Below, one piece after another: positions 18,391 to 27,702 of a stretch of 64,000 nucleotides of DNA. The position numbers and the translations under genes are program-made. Numbering within the stretch: position 1 is the first letter of the stretch; each line of letters begins with the position of its first letter. The notes under the pieces were generated by a model, which saw only the letters and a program-made list of their open reading frames with translations, was not told the origin of the DNA and searched no databases. This DNA comes from an uncultured Bacteroidota bacterium (GTDB lineage Bacteria > Bacteroidota > Bacteroidia > Flavobacteriales > Flavobacteriaceae): contig CACLPI010000005.1 in NCBI GenBank assembly GCA_902608795.1, positions 1 to 64,000 on the forward strand, written 5' to 3'.

Positions 18391-19732
18391 ATTTTTTTAA
18401 TTCATTTAAAACTTTAGGTGCCAAAATCAATGTTGCAATCATTGTTGGGATAGCCATTAATGCAAAAAATGTATCAATTAAATTAATCATCATTGATAAC
18501 GACGTAGTAGCTCCAAGCATTATACTTATAATATAAATGTAGTTATATTTTTTTTTGTTATTATCTCCAGCAATAAAAGAAAGACATTTAGTTCCATAAT
18601 AAGAATAAGAAAATAGAGAAGAAATACTAAACACAAAAACACAAGCAAGTAAAATGTAATTTCCGATAACAGAAAAAGATGATTCAAAAGCTGCAGCTGT
18701 TAATGACACTCCATCAGCCTGTGTTTTCCAAGCTCCCGTTACAAGAATAGCTAATGCTGTCATAGTACAAACCATCAGTGTGTCAATAAATGGACCTAAC
18801 ATAGCAACAAAGCCTTCTTTGACAGGGTTGTTTGTTTTTGCAGCGCCATGTGCCATAGGAGCCATTCCTATACCAGCTTCGTTTGAAAAGGCTCCTCTTC
18901 TTATTCCAAGTATTATCAAAGCACCTAAAACACCACCTAGAGCTGAATTTCCTGAGAAATAATCTGCATTAAATGCATCGTAAAAAATTAAATATAAATA
19001 TTTGGGTACATTATTGTAATTAACTATTAGAATAATAAGGATTGATACTATATAAATGCCTACCATAAAGGGGACTAGTCTAGCAGATACACGACTAATT
19101 CTTTTTAAACCTCCTAGTATAACAATTGATGTTAAGATTATTAATATTAAGCCAATTATTGCATTTGAAAATAGACTTACTTCAAAACCATTTGGCTTCA
19201 AAATAATATCATTTATTGCCTGAGTTAGCTGATTAACATTAAAAACTGGTAATGCTCCAACCATTCCACAAAAACTAAAAAACATTGCCATAGGAAACCA
19301 TTTTTTTCCTAACCCGTTTACTATGAAGTACATTGGACCACCCTGTTTTTTTCCTGCAGAATCAACTCCTCGATACATCACAGCTAATGCAGATGTGAAA
19401 AATTTTGTTGACATTCCAATAATTCCACTCACCCACATCCAAAATATTGCACCAGGTCCACCAATTGAAATTGCTACTGCAACACCAGCAATATTACCCA
19501 TTCCAACAGTTGCTGAAAGTGCAGTTGTCAGAGCTTGAAAGTGACTAATCTCACCGTCAGATTTTTGATCATTAAACTTGCCTCTAACAATATCAATTGC
19601 ATGAAAAAAGTATTTAAAAGGAAGTAATCTGGAAACAAATAAAAGATACAACCCCCCTCCAATTAAAATAAAAAGAAGTGGATAACCCCAAACAAAAGAA
19701 GATATTTCTGAAATAATTTTATCAAACTCCAA
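18374..19732 (-). CDS. Sodium:alanine symporter (AGCS family)
   Basis: This 452-aa inner-membrane transporter imports alanine or glycine with sodium. AGCS signatures are visible: '[20 protein letters not shown]' at about 68-88, '[20 protein letters not shown]' and '[20 protein letters not shown]'. About 10-11 membrane segments fit the family. Translation would begin at TTG 19732 inside the last codons of purC (11-base overlap), and no ATG gives an intact first helix. It lies within the phoH-to-acs run. Confidence 0.9.
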   Translation of the reverse strand: MEFDKIISEISSFVWGYPLLFILIGGGLYLLFVSRLLPFKYFFHAIDIVRGKFNDQKSDGEISHFQALTTALSATVGMGNIAGVAVAISIGGPGAIFWMWVSGIIGMSTKFFTSALAVMYRGVDSAGKKQGGPMYFIVNGLGKKWFPMAMFFSFCGMVGALPVFNVNQLTQAINDIILKPNGFEVSLFSNAIIGLILIILTSIVILGGLKRISRVSARLVPFMVGIYIVSILIILIVNYNNVPKYLYLIFYDAFNADYFSGNSALGGVLGALIILGIRRGAFSNEAGIGMAPMAHGAAKTNNPVKEGFVAMLGPFIDTLMVCTMTALAILVTGAWKTQADGVSLTAAAFESSFSVIGNYILLACVFVFSISSLFSYSYYGTKCLSFIAGDNNKKKYNYIYIISIMLGATTSLSMMINLIDTFFALMAIPTMIATLILAPKVLNELKKYEIKR

Positions 19733-20684
19733 AATATTCTTTTAAGTAGTTTTCAGTGTTTTTAAACACTCTGTTTTTGATATCATTTAAATCAGATTTG
19801 ACAAATTTTTCAGATGTTATATTTTCATATAACTCAATATATCTTTCAGAAACTGATTTTACATATTCGTCTGACATATTAGGGACCTTTTGGCCTTCAA
19901 GACCCTGAAAATTATTAGAAATCAACCATTGTCTTACAAATTCTTTAGATAATTGTTTTTGTGGTTCATTTTTCATTTGTCTTTCAGAGTAGCCGTCAGA
20001 GTAAAAGTATCTTGATGAATCTGGAGTATGTATTTCATCAATTAGTACAATATTTCCGTCTTTAGTCCTTCCAAATTCATATTTAGTATCAACCAAAATT
20101 AGACCTCTTTCATTTGCTAATTCCGACCCTTTTTTAAATAGTGATCTTGTATATTTTTCTAGAATTTCATAATCGTCTAAACTAACAATGCCTCTTCTGA
20201 TTATATGCTCTTTACTAATATCTTCATCATGCTTACCAAACTCAGCTTTAGTTGCAGGAGTAATTACAGGCTCTGGAAATTTATCATTTTCTTTCATTCC
20301 GTCTGGCATTTTAACCCCAGAAAGAGTCCTTTCACCTTTTTTATATTGTCTGGCGGCATGGCCTGACAAATAACCTCTAATTACCATCTCAACTTTAAAG
20401 GGATCACATAAATGACCTACTGAGACATTTGGGTCAGGACTATTAATCAACCAATTAGGAACTAATTCTCTGGTTTCATTCATCATTTTAAAAGCAATTT
20501 GATTTAGGATTTGCCCCTTGAATGGTATGCCTCTTGGCATAACTACGTCAAATGCAGAAATTCTGTCTGAAGCAACCATAACAACAATATTGTTTTTTAG
20601 GTAGTAAACATCTCTTACTTTACCCTTGTAAGCTTTCTCTTGAAATGTAAAATTAAAGTCCGAGCTGTTTAATGTTTTTGACAT
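19722..20684 (-). CDS. purC: Phosphoribosylaminoimidazole-succinocarboxamide synthase
   Basis: SAICAR synthetase, an ATP-dependent step of purine biosynthesis joining aspartate to CAIR. Motifs include '[20 protein letters not shown]', '[20 protein letters not shown]', '[20 protein letters not shown]' and '[14 protein letters not shown]'. At 320 aa it is the longer form common in Bacteroidota, compared with about 240 aa in E. coli. It lies 2 bases after phoH and overlaps the next gene by 11 bases. No other purine gene is present in the window. Confidence 0.95.
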   Translation of the reverse strand: MSKTLNSSDFNFTFQEKAYKGKVRDVYYLKNNIVVMVASDRISAFDVVMPRGIPFKGQILNQIAFKMMNETRELVPNWLINSPDPNVSVGHLCDPFKVEMVIRGYLSGHAARQYKKGERTLSGVKMPDGMKENDKFPEPVITPATKAEFGKHDEDISKEHIIRRGIVSLDDYEILEKYTRSLFKKGSELANERGLILVDTKYEFGRTKDGNIVLIDEIHTPDSSRYFYSDGYSERQMKNEPQKQLSKEFVRQWLISNNFQGLEGQKVPNMSDEYVKSVSERYIELYENITSEKFVKSDLNDIKNRVFKNTENYLKEYFGV

Positions 20685-20686
20685 TT

Positions 20687-21637
20687 TTAGCTATTATTTT
20701 CAATATTTTTATATGCATCAACTATTTTCTTTACCAGCTTATTTCTTATAACGTCGGATTGATCCAAATGAACAATACCAACTCCTGGAGTATTTTTCAA
20801 AATTAAAATAGCTTCTTTAATTCCAGAAATTGTGTTTCTTGGTAAATCGACTTGACCAGGATCTCCAGTGATAATAAATTTAGCATTCTTACCCATTCTT
20901 GTTAAAAACATTTTCATTTGTGAATGTGTAGTATTTTGCCCCTCATCAAGTATAACAAATGCATTATCAAGTGTTCTGCCTCGCATAAAGGCTAAAGGGG
21001 CTATCTGTATGACTTCATCCTCCATATATTTCTTTAGTTTTTCAGATGGAATCATATCTTTTAAAGAATCATATAAAGGCTGCATGTATGGATCTAGTTT
21101 TTCTTTGAGATCGCCGGGAAGAAAACCTAAATTTTCCCCAGCTTCTATCGCAGGTCTTGTCAATATTATTCTTTTGACATTTTTATTTTTCAAAGCTCTA
21201 ACTGCTAATGCTATTCCTGTATATGTTTTTCCTGTACCTGCGGGGCCTATAGCAAAAACCATATCATTGTTAGCTATACTATCAATTATTTTTCTTTGAT
21301 TTAAGGTTCTTGCCTTAATAATTCTCCCACTTACACCATGTAAAATTGGTTTATGACTTTCGGCAGATGTTTCTAATTCAGTATCTGATTTAGTTATAAG
21401 AGTTTCAATTTCATTATCTGAAATAATATTATATTTTAAAAAATAATTGATGATTTTATTGATTCTAATTTCTAATTCAGACAGATCTTCAGATTTACCA
21501 TATGCCTTAATTTGACTTCCCCTAGCAACAATCTTTAAATTTGGGAAATTGCTTTTTAAAACCTTTATATTTTTATTCTGTGGTCCAAAAAAATCTTTTG
21601 GGTCAATACTTTCAATTTTTATTACTTTCTCTTCCAA
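20687..21637 (-). CDS. phoH: PhoH-like ATPase
   Basis: A cytoplasmic P-loop ATPase of the PhoH family, linked to RNA metabolism and ribosome maturation (YbeZ-like). It has an N-terminal KH-like region (about 20-75), Walker A '[17 protein letters not shown]' near 130, Walker B '[12 protein letters not shown]' and the conserved '[20 protein letters not shown]'. The start is TTG at 21637, giving '[20 protein letters not shown]', which fits the family's opening. It heads a tight leftward run through purC to acs. The divergent neighbour is the SAM hydroxide adenosyltransferase, a pairing often seen in flavobacteria. Confidence 0.92.
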   Translation of the reverse strand: MEEKVIKIESIDPKDFFGPQNKNIKVLKSNFPNLKIVARGSQIKAYGKSEDLSELEIRINKIINYFLKYNIISDNEIETLITKSDTELETSAESHKPILHGVSGRIIKARTLNQRKIIDSIANNDMVFAIGPAGTGKTYTGIALAVRALKNKNVKRIILTRPAIEAGENLGFLPGDLKEKLDPYMQPLYDSLKDMIPSEKLKKYMEDEVIQIAPLAFMRGRTLDNAFVILDEGQNTTHSQMKMFLTRMGKNAKFIITGDPGQVDLPRNTISGIKEAILILKNTPGVGIVHLDQSDVIRNKLVKKIVDAYKNIENNS

Positions 21638-21671
21638 ATTGTTAAATGTTATTAATCAGAATATATTTTAC

Positions 21672-21687
21672 TAGATTACTTAATCTA
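21672..21687. promoter_or_regulatory. Inverted repeat between phoH and the divergent gene
   Basis: TAGATTA-CT-TAATCTA is a perfect 7-bp inverted repeat with a 2-bp spacer in the 98-bp divergent intergenic region. The size fits a dimeric regulator site that could affect both directions, but no regulator is known and AT-rich DNA makes such repeats fairly common. Confidence 0.25.
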
Positions 21688-21735
21688 AAATACGTAATTT
21701 CATAACCACTTACATTATTAAATATTAACAATTTA

Positions 21736-22566
21736 ATGTCTATTATTACTCTAATTACTGATTTCGGAAACAAAGATCATTTTGTTGCAAAAATCAAAGG
21801 GAATATTTACAGTAATTATAATGAGGCCAAGATTGTTGATGTTTCTAATAATGTGTCTCCATTTAACATTATGGAAGCTGCATATATACTAGAAAATTCA
21901 TACAAAAGCTTTCCAGAAAAAACTGTACATATTATTGATGTTGATTCTGAAAAGACTGTAGAAAAAAAACATATTATAGTTTATTTAGATAATCATTTTT
22001 TTATTTCTGCTGATAACGGCATTTTGAGCATTTTATCTCAAAATATTAATCCTGAAAAAATATATGAAATCAATATTAATGAAGAATTAAATCAAATAGA
22101 TTCAACCACACAAATATTTTCAAAGGTAGCATGTCATTTGGCCAAAGGGGGTAAACCAGAACTTGTTGGAAAAGAAATAAATAAAATTAAATCTGTAAAA
22201 AACCTGAACCCTTTTATTAATGATGACCTAAATCAAATTGTTTCAAGTGTAATTTATATTGATAATTTTGGAAATGTTGTAACAAATCTCAAAAAAGATA
22301 TATTTGAAAAAATTCAGAAAGGAAGATCTTTTGAGATTTCAGTTAGAAATTACAAGTTTAAGAATATATACAATAAGTATAGTGACATAGTAAACTTTGA
22401 AAAAGCAATTAACGATAGAAATGATGAAGGAAAAGGATTAGTTGTATTTAACTCAAGTGAGCTACTACAAATATCAATATATAGAAGCAATCCCTCGAAT
22501 GTTGGCACGGCATCATCATTAATGGGGTTAAAAATATATGACTCTGTAACTATTTCATTTAATTGA
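21736..22566 (+). CDS. SAM hydroxide adenosyltransferase (SAM hydrolase, DUF62)
   Basis: Members of this family split S-adenosylmethionine with water to adenosine and methionine; the fluorinases and chlorinases are relatives. N-terminal 'ITLITDFGNKDHFVAKIKGN' carries the conserved aspartates, 'VIDVDSEKT' and 'FISADNGILSILS' follow, and the C-terminal domain has 'VIYIDNFGNVVTNL' and 'SNPSNVGTASSLMGL'. The 276-aa length is normal. The halogenase-specific insertion is not apparent, so hydrolysis is more likely than halogenation. It is divergent from phoH and followed by dnaN after 77 bases. Confidence 0.88.
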   Translation: MSIITLITDFGNKDHFVAKIKGNIYSNYNEAKIVDVSNNVSPFNIMEAAYILENSYKSFPEKTVHIIDVDSEKTVEKKHIIVYLDNHFFISADNGILSILSQNINPEKIYEININEELNQIDSTTQIFSKVACHLAKGGKPELVGKEINKIKSVKNLNPFINDDLNQIVSSVIYIDNFGNVVTNLKKDIFEKIQKGRSFEISVRNYKFKNIYNKYSDIVNFEKAINDRNDEGKGLVVFNSSELLQISIYRSNPSNVGTASSLMGLKIYDSVTISFN

Positions 22567-22612
22567 GTCATTTATGTTAATAAGTTTATTTAAGAATAAC
22601 TTATCAATATGA

Positions 22613-22620
22613 TATATTTG
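22613..22620 (+). promoter_or_regulatory. Promoter -7 box for dnaN
   Basis: TATATTTG matches TAnnTTTG and places a start site about 17 bases before the dnaN ATG. An imperfect -33 element (TTTA) lies about 24 bases upstream, a longer spacing than usual. Confidence 0.45.
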
Positions 22621-22643
22621 TTAATAATTTTTAATTATAACCT

Positions 22644-23759
22644 ATGAAATTCATTGTTTCAAGTAACACACTTTTAAAGAAACTTCAAATCCTTGGAAGT
22701 GTAATAAATACCTCTAATACTATTCCAGTATTAGACCATTTTTTATTTGATTTAGATGGTTCTAAATTAAAAATAACTTCTAGTGATCTTGAAACTACGA
22801 TGATTTCATCTATTGAAGTAGATAGCTCAAGCAAAGGTTCTGTGGCAATTCCCTCAAAACTCCTGATTGATACATTAAAAACATTTCCGGAACAACCACT
22901 CACATTTACAATAGATGATAATAATACTATTGAAATAAGTTCAAATCATGGTAAGTATGCCCTGGCATATACTGAAGCTGAACAATTTCCAAAAACTATT
23001 ATACTGGATAATCCATCAAGCACCAAGATTTCAAGTATGGTTTTAGCAAAGGCTATTAATTCAACAATATTTGCTTCAGGAAATGATGATTTGAGACCTG
23101 TGATGAGTGGTGTTTTTTTTCAGTTAAGCTCTGATAATTTAACTTTTGTTGCAACTGATGCCCACAAGTTAGTTAAATACAAGAGAAGTGATTTAAAGGC
23201 AACTACTCTAGCTGAATTCATCATGCCAAAAAAACCTCTAAATATTTTAAAAAATATTATAGACTCCAATCAGGAAGTGACAATTCAATATAACAATTCA
23301 AATGCTAAATTTGAGATGGATGACCTGTCCGTAATATGTAGATTAATAGATGGACAATACCCCAACTATGAAGCAGTTATTCCAACAGAAAATCCAAATG
23401 TTTTAACAATTGATAGATCACTGTTGCTTAGTTCACTTAAAAGGGTATCAATTTTTTCAAATAAAACAACTCATCAAGTGAGACTCAAAATTGCAGGGGC
23501 CGAATTAAATATTTCAGCGGAAGATGTTGATTTTAGCAATAAAGCTGAAGAAAGATTGACCTGCGATTACAAAGGTGAAGATATTGAAATCGGTTTTAAC
23601 TCAAGATTCCTAATTGAAATGACTAATAATTTAGGTTGTAAGGAGGTCAAATTGGAAATGAGTCTTCCAAACAGGGCGGGAATACTTAAACCTATGGATG
23701 GGTATTTAGACGATGAAGAACTTATAATGCTAGTGATGCCTGTTATGCTTAATAACTAG
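22644..23759 (+). CDS. dnaN: DNA polymerase III subunit beta (sliding clamp)
   Basis: The beta clamp encircles DNA and tethers the replicative polymerase. The 371-aa product has the three similar domains of the family, opening 'MKFIVSSNTLLKKLQILGSV', with 'FATGNDDLRPVMSGVFF'-like sequence (here FASGNDDLRPVMSG), 'ATDAHKLVKY', 'VICRLIDGQYPNYEAVIP' and the C-terminal 'LVMPVMLNN' that forms the peptide-binding end. It is complete, has its own promoter box and is not linked to dnaA or an origin here. A convergent gene begins one base after its stop. Confidence 0.96.
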   Translation: MKFIVSSNTLLKKLQILGSVINTSNTIPVLDHFLFDLDGSKLKITSSDLETTMISSIEVDSSSKGSVAIPSKLLIDTLKTFPEQPLTFTIDDNNTIEISSNHGKYALAYTEAEQFPKTIILDNPSSTKISSMVLAKAINSTIFASGNDDLRPVMSGVFFQLSSDNLTFVATDAHKLVKYKRSDLKATTLAEFIMPKKPLNILKNIIDSNQEVTIQYNNSNAKFEMDDLSVICRLIDGQYPNYEAVIPTENPNVLTIDRSLLLSSLKRVSIFSNKTTHQVRLKIAGAELNISAEDVDFSNKAEERLTCDYKGEDIEIGFNSRFLIEMTNNLGCKEVKLEMSLPNRAGILKPMDGYLDDEELIMLVMPVMLNN

Positions 23760-23760
23760 A

Positions 23761-24411
23761 CTATTTTTTAAAAACAACTAGTTTAGCTTTATATCCAGTT
23801 GAAATCAACCATTTTTTATTTGAAAGCTGTTTTCCAAATTCATCAATAACAATTAATTGAGCTGTATTAGGACTCGACTCACCTTCGTTTAGGGCTATAA
23901 AATCAATATTATTGTATCCATCATCAAGATCTACATCCACCACATAAAAAACAGCTGATAACGAAATATTTGGATGTATAACAGCTCCGTTTATCATAAG
24001 CCGAATTCTGTCTCCATCAACATATTCATGATCCCTACATTTAATAATTATGTAATCAGAATTAGTTTCTAAATCACCTAAATAAAAATCTTTTCTAAAC
24101 TTTGATTGATTTACAGCACCCTCATTAAATTTTTGACGAATTTTCCATGATGGCGTAACTAAATCAGTTTTATTTGTGATATCAATTTCTTTTTTACTGG
24201 AAATAATGTCAAAATCTAAATTATATTCAAAAAAACTTATTTGATCTTTGTTAGTAAGACCCGTTGGCTGAATTCTATTTAGCTTAAAACTCTCTTTATT
24301 TATATTGTTTGTATCTAAAGATTTTATTTTCAAAGACTTAATTGCAGTTTCTTGTGCTAAAGAATTTACAAATAGAAAAATAAATAGAAAGGTTAATTTG
24401 TAATGCTGCAT
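23761..24411 (-). CDS. Exported protein of unknown function
   Basis: I do not recognise a named family. The product has a signal peptide ('YKLTFLFIFLFVNSLAQE') and about 195 further residues. The C-terminal half looks like an all-beta domain ('DYIIIKCRDHEYVDGDRIRL' and 'DDGYNNIDFIALNEGESSPN'), which would suit a periplasmic binding or structural role. I chose ATG 24411; the ORF can extend to an ATG at 24435, which would put extra hydrophobic residues before the signal. It abuts dnaN tail to tail. Similar exported proteins occur beside dnaN in flavobacteria, but I cannot assign a job. Confidence 0.75.
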   Translation of the reverse strand: MQHYKLTFLFIFLFVNSLAQETAIKSLKIKSLDTNNINKESFKLNRIQPTGLTNKDQISFFEYNLDFDIISSKKEIDITNKTDLVTPSWKIRQKFNEGAVNQSKFRKDFYLGDLETNSDYIIIKCRDHEYVDGDRIRLMINGAVIHPNISLSAVFYVVDVDLDDGYNNIDFIALNEGESSPNTAQLIVIDEFGKQLSNKKWLISTGYKAKLVVFKK

Positions 24412-24518
24412 TATCATTAAAATAATCTGTAACAAAGATATTTAAAATGATTATCAGATTTTAAAATATTAAACTTATCTTAACACTTACCTTGTTAGAA
24501 ACAAACTAAATATTCTCA

Positions 24519-25325
24519 TTGGAAACATTTGAATTCTTAGGATTTTTTGGTGCTTTTATGGTTGGTCTTATTCTAGGACTGATAGGAAGTGGTGGATCTA
24601 TCCTTTCTGTACCCATTCTTGTTTACTTATTTGGAATTAATCCAGTCACTGCAACTGCATATTCTTTATTTATTGTTGGTACAACCTCACTAATTGGTTC
24701 AATCAAAAATTTGAGAGATAAGCTAATAAATTACTCATCAACTTTACTTTTCTCATTTTCAGCAGTAATCACTGTTTATTTAACCAGAAAATATTTGATT
24801 CATTTAATTCCTGAAACAATAATAAATTCAGGATCAATATTCCTAAGTAAAGATCAATTAATCATGCTGTTATTTTCTCTATTGATGCTTCTTGCGGGTT
24901 TCTTTATGATTAAAAGAACCCCAAAAACAATTGTAGGACTTAAACAAACAAAGACAATAGCTCCAAATAAATTATTAATATTTACCGAAGGATCACTTAT
25001 AGGTTTTTTAACTGGGTTAATTGGAGCTGGAGGTGGATTTATAATTATTCCCATACTTGTAATTCTCTCTGATCTTAGAATGAAAGTAGCAATAGCAACA
25101 TCTTTAGCTATTATTTCATTAAAATCTCTTATTGGGTTTTTAGGAGATGTTCAAAATCTTGAAATTGACTGGGTTTTTTTACTCACATTTACACTAATTT
25201 CTGTAATCGGCATTTTTATTGGGCAATTATTTTCTCAAAAAGTCGAGGAAAATAAGTTAAAAATGGTTTTTGGTTTATTTGTGATATTAATTGGGTTGAT
25301 TATTCTAGTAATCGAGTTTATCTAG
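24519..25325 (+). CDS. Sulfite exporter TauE/SafE family membrane protein
   Basis: This 268-aa inner-membrane protein has about 8 helices in two homologous halves. Each half begins with the family's glycine-rich motif: 'LILGLIGSGGSILSVPIL' at about 17-34 and 'FLTGLIGAGGGFIIIPIL' near 163-180. The family exports or imports sulfite, sulfoacetate or other organosulfur anions; the substrate here is unknown. The start is TTG 24519; the first ATG at 24558 would remove half of the first helix. It is a single-gene unit flanked by convergent genes. Confidence 0.88.
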   Translation: METFEFLGFFGAFMVGLILGLIGSGGSILSVPILVYLFGINPVTATAYSLFIVGTTSLIGSIKNLRDKLINYSSTLLFSFSAVITVYLTRKYLIHLIPETIINSGSIFLSKDQLIMLLFSLLMLLAGFFMIKRTPKTIVGLKQTKTIAPNKLLIFTEGSLIGFLTGLIGAGGGFIIIPILVILSDLRMKVAIATSLAIISLKSLIGFLGDVQNLEIDWVFLLTFTLISVIGIFIGQLFSQKVEENKLKMVFGLFVILIGLIILVIEFI

Positions 25326-25446
25326 GATTTTTTCTAAAGTAAAACCCTAGAGGAAGAATTAAAAAAAGGGCATAAATTTTAAATAATAGACCTATTAAAG
25401 GGATAATTATCATTAAAAAAATCCAAAAAGTTTTATTCTTTAACAA
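25318..25446 (-). CDS. Possible 42-aa membrane protein (not in ORF track)
   Basis: This leftward ORF starts at TTG 25446, three bases after the stop of the RidA-like gene, and ends at TAA 25318-25320, overlapping the tauE 3' end by 8 bases. The 42-residue product is one hydrophobic helix pair ('TFWIFLMIIIPLIGLLFKIY' then 'ALFLILPLGFYF') with a basic C-terminus (RKNPR), a good inside-positive membrane protein. It fills the whole gap between two genes in a compact genome. The non-ATG start and short length leave real doubt; ATG 25413 would give only 31 residues. Confidence 0.4.
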   Translation of the reverse strand: MLKNKTFWIFLMIIIPLIGLLFKIYALFLILPLGFYFRKNPR

Positions 25447-25449
25447 AGC

Positions 25450-25950
25450 TTAATCTCTTTTTATTGCCATACATTCAATTTCAAGCTTAGCACCTAGGGC
25501 TAGACCGCTGCCCGCAAAAGCACTCCTGGCTGGAAGTTTATCAGGGTTAAAGAATTTTTTATACTCTTGACTCATCAGAGGCCAATCTTTTATATCAGAA
25601 AGCATACAAGTGCATTTAAATATATCGTCCATTGAACCACCTATCTTTTCCAGCTTCTTTTTAATATTAGTGAGCGTTTGACGAGTTTCTTGTACAATAC
25701 CTCCAGTTATTAGAGAGCCATCAGGTAATGTACCTATTTCGCCTGATAAATATATTATACCATTAACTATTGTAGCTTCAGAAAATGGGTACTCCTTATC
25801 AATATTGTCTTGAGAATTAATAAATTCAATTATTGATTGATTTCTAATCGAATTACTTTTAATCTCTTTATTTCCAACCTTTAAGGAAGAACAAGAACTA
25901 ATTAAGAAAATAAAAAGAATAATTAGACACTTAACCTTCATGTTTTTCAA
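25450..25950 (-). CDS. RidA/YjgF-family protein with lipoprotein signal
   Basis: The C-terminal 120 residues are a Rid-family domain: 'IIYLSGEIGTLPDGSLI', 'IVQETRQTLTNIKKKLEKIG', 'KCTCMLSDIKDW', the arginine of 'LPARSAFAGSGLA' that binds the substrate carboxylate in RidA, and 'LEIECMAIKRD'. RidA itself is cytosolic and deaminates reactive enamines and imines. Here about 20 N-terminal residues form a lipoprotein signal ('CLIILFIFLISSCSS') with cysteine in the lipobox, so the mature protein should be membrane-anchored outside the cytoplasm. It overlaps the DUF805-like gene upstream by 20 bases. Whether it keeps imine deaminase activity is unknown. Confidence 0.85.
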   Translation of the reverse strand: MKNMKVKCLIILFIFLISSCSSLKVGNKEIKSNSIRNQSIIEFINSQDNIDKEYPFSEATIVNGIIYLSGEIGTLPDGSLITGGIVQETRQTLTNIKKKLEKIGGSMDDIFKCTCMLSDIKDWPLMSQEYKKFFNPDKLPARSAFAGSGLALGAKLEIECMAIKRD

Positions 25951-26455
25951 ATTTAGAGTTATTGAAAATCAGGAATGCAAAAATTAGCATTCCAATTAGT
26001 GATAGTATAGAATTTATAATACCACTATTGGTTAAAAATATATAATCTGAAACTATATCAAATAAAATTATTGCTATAAAAACCCCTTTTCTTTGCTCAA
26101 AGAAAAGAGCTGAAACTCTTTTATAAGAAGTTGCTAACGCAAACCAAACAGGGGGAATAAAGCAAATAATAAATATAATTATCCAACCATAAGTAAAGGA
26201 TTGCATAAAATCATTTAAATAAAATTCTGGATTCTCTGAAATCTTCTGAGCCAATTCATCACCAAAAGATTGTATCTCCATCTGATTCTCAATTGATTGA
26301 TCAGAAATATCAAAATTTCCTAATGACATAAAATAAGTTGTCCATTTAGCTATTATCGCTACTAGAAATGGAAACATTAAAAGAAAAACAAATAAAATTC
26401 TTAATAAAAAGGTAGTTCCACTAATTGTTCCAGAAAAGGAAAAGAATTTTTTCAT
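25931..26455 (-). CDS. Membrane protein resembling DUF805
   Basis: The product opens 'MKKFFSFSGTISGTTFLLRI', similar to the 'FSFSGRISRxxFW' start of DUF805 inner-membrane proteins, and has about four membrane helices with 'FIPPVWFALATSYKRVSALF' in the middle. The family function is unknown. The ORF track begins at a TTG (26488) that overlaps the upstream DUF1295 gene by 8 bases; ATG 26455 gives the family-like start. It is within a leftward cluster of membrane genes. Confidence 0.72.
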   Translation of the reverse strand: MKKFFSFSGTISGTTFLLRILFVFLLMFPFLVAIIAKWTTYFMSLGNFDISDQSIENQMEIQSFGDELAQKISENPEFYLNDFMQSFTYGWIIIFIICFIPPVWFALATSYKRVSALFFEQRKGVFIAIILFDIVSDYIFLTNSGIINSILSLIGMLIFAFLIFNNSKFEKHEG

Positions 26456-26480
26456 GTTGATTATTTTAATGGAATTAAAA

Positions 26481-27335
26481 TTAACCAAAAATTTTAAAAA
26501 AAAGCCTGGGAGTGTTTTTTATGTATTTTTTATAGGATTCTAAATGACCCCACTTTTTTTGGCCATTTTTTTCTAATATATTTATACCACTTACATATAC
26601 AAGAAGCCAATATGTAAAAATTGGTGAAATAAGAGTTATTAACTCTAATCCATCTAGATTAGAAAATGACATTATAGAAATTCCAAGCCACAAAGTAATT
26701 TCTCCAACATAATTTGGATGTCTTGATTTTGACCAAAGCCCAGTTGAAATAAACTTACCTTCATTTGTTAGAATAGATCTAAACTTTGTTTTTTGGTGAT
26801 CTGCAACAATTTCTATAATGAGACCTATAATAAAAAGGGAAAGGCCAAAGTAAAATAAAAGACCCATTTCAATAACCGAATTAGATGAAATAGCAGTTAA
26901 TCCACAAAGTGAACATATCGTTACCCACATACCAGAAGTAGTCCATGTCAACAACCATCTGGACCAAGATTTTTTAAATTCTCTAAATCTCTTGTCTTCA
27001 CCTGCTTTTTTAATCCTAAGAAATAAAAAACTACCTAATCTTGTAGCCCATATTATTATAGATGCTGAAATAATAATTTCACCAAAAATTGAGTCAAAAC
27101 TTTTACTTTTTGAATATAAAACATAGCAAATCACAGAAATGTACGTTAAGCTTCCTGTTAAATCAAAGAATTTTTCGGTTTTATAAATATTAGCTGGAAT
27201 AAAAGAAATCCAATGGATAATAAAGATCAATATGATCGCATTAATTACAATTGGATTATCTATGATAAAACCCAAACCTAAACATATTGAAATTATAATC
27301 GAAATAAATAATAAATTTTTAAAGTGCATCTTCAT
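26481..27335 (-). CDS. DUF1295 family membrane protein (steroid 5-alpha-reductase-like)
   Basis: This 284-aa protein has about seven membrane helices. The C-terminal part carries the family signature of NADPH-dependent lipid reductases and isoprenylcysteine-methyltransferase-like proteins: 'FRSILTNEGKFISTGLWSKS' followed by RHPNYVGEITLWLG. The arginine, histidine, proline and asparagine in RHPNYVGE are the conserved cofactor-binding residues. The substrate is unknown, probably a lipid or isoprenoid. Its ATG overlaps the stop of the small upstream gene (ATGA). Confidence 0.88.
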   Translation of the reverse strand: MKMHFKNLLFISIIISICLGLGFIIDNPIVINAIILIFIIHWISFIPANIYKTEKFFDLTGSLTYISVICYVLYSKSKSFDSIFGEIIISASIIIWATRLGSFLFLRIKKAGEDKRFREFKKSWSRWLLTWTTSGMWVTICSLCGLTAISSNSVIEMGLLFYFGLSLFIIGLIIEIVADHQKTKFRSILTNEGKFISTGLWSKSRHPNYVGEITLWLGISIMSFSNLDGLELITLISPIFTYWLLVYVSGINILEKNGQKKWGHLESYKKYIKNTPRLFFKIFG

Positions 27336-27589
27336 TTGATTAAAGCATAAATTATAAATAAAAATAAATATACTACTAAATATAGCCTGTATTGGTTTCT
27401 TGCTCTAATATAATCATGATTTGTAGGAAAAATATTGAATAATAAACCTTTTAATTCTTTTATAAAAAATGGCTTAATATTGATTTTCCAATCATCTGTT
27501 TGATATACTATTTTTCTAAATTTACTTCTAAAAAAAGTACTTGGTATACCCCAAGCTACTAATAAAACAAATACATATTTTGATATCAT
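27332..27589 (-). CDS. Small membrane protein of unknown function
   Basis: This 85-aa protein is not in a family I recognise. It has a hydrophobic N-terminus ('YVFVLLVAWGIPSTFFRSK') and a C-terminal helix ('LYLVVYLFLFIIYALIK'), with a basic, polar middle segment that includes 'FPTNHDYIRARNQYR'. It probably crosses the membrane twice with the middle in the cytoplasm. It overlaps DUF1295 by 4 bases and is the first gene of the leftward cluster, so it may partner DUF1295. Confidence 0.7.
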   Translation of the reverse strand: MISKYVFVLLVAWGIPSTFFRSKFRKIVYQTDDWKINIKPFFIKELKGLLFNIFPTNHDYIRARNQYRLYLVVYLFLFIIYALIK

Positions 27590-27702
27590 TTTTCTTGTGT
27601 GTAAGATTTAAAAAATAATAATGTTATAAAGGCTAGTATTAAAGTTCTCATCTGGCATATTTTATGCTATTAACAAATTTTATTCCATTAATATAAATAA
27701 TC

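Noticed and set aside
25322-25350. CTAGG...CCTAG hairpin after tauE as a terminator
   Set aside because: The stem has an A-C mismatch, no T run follows, and it lies within the possible 42-codon ORF.
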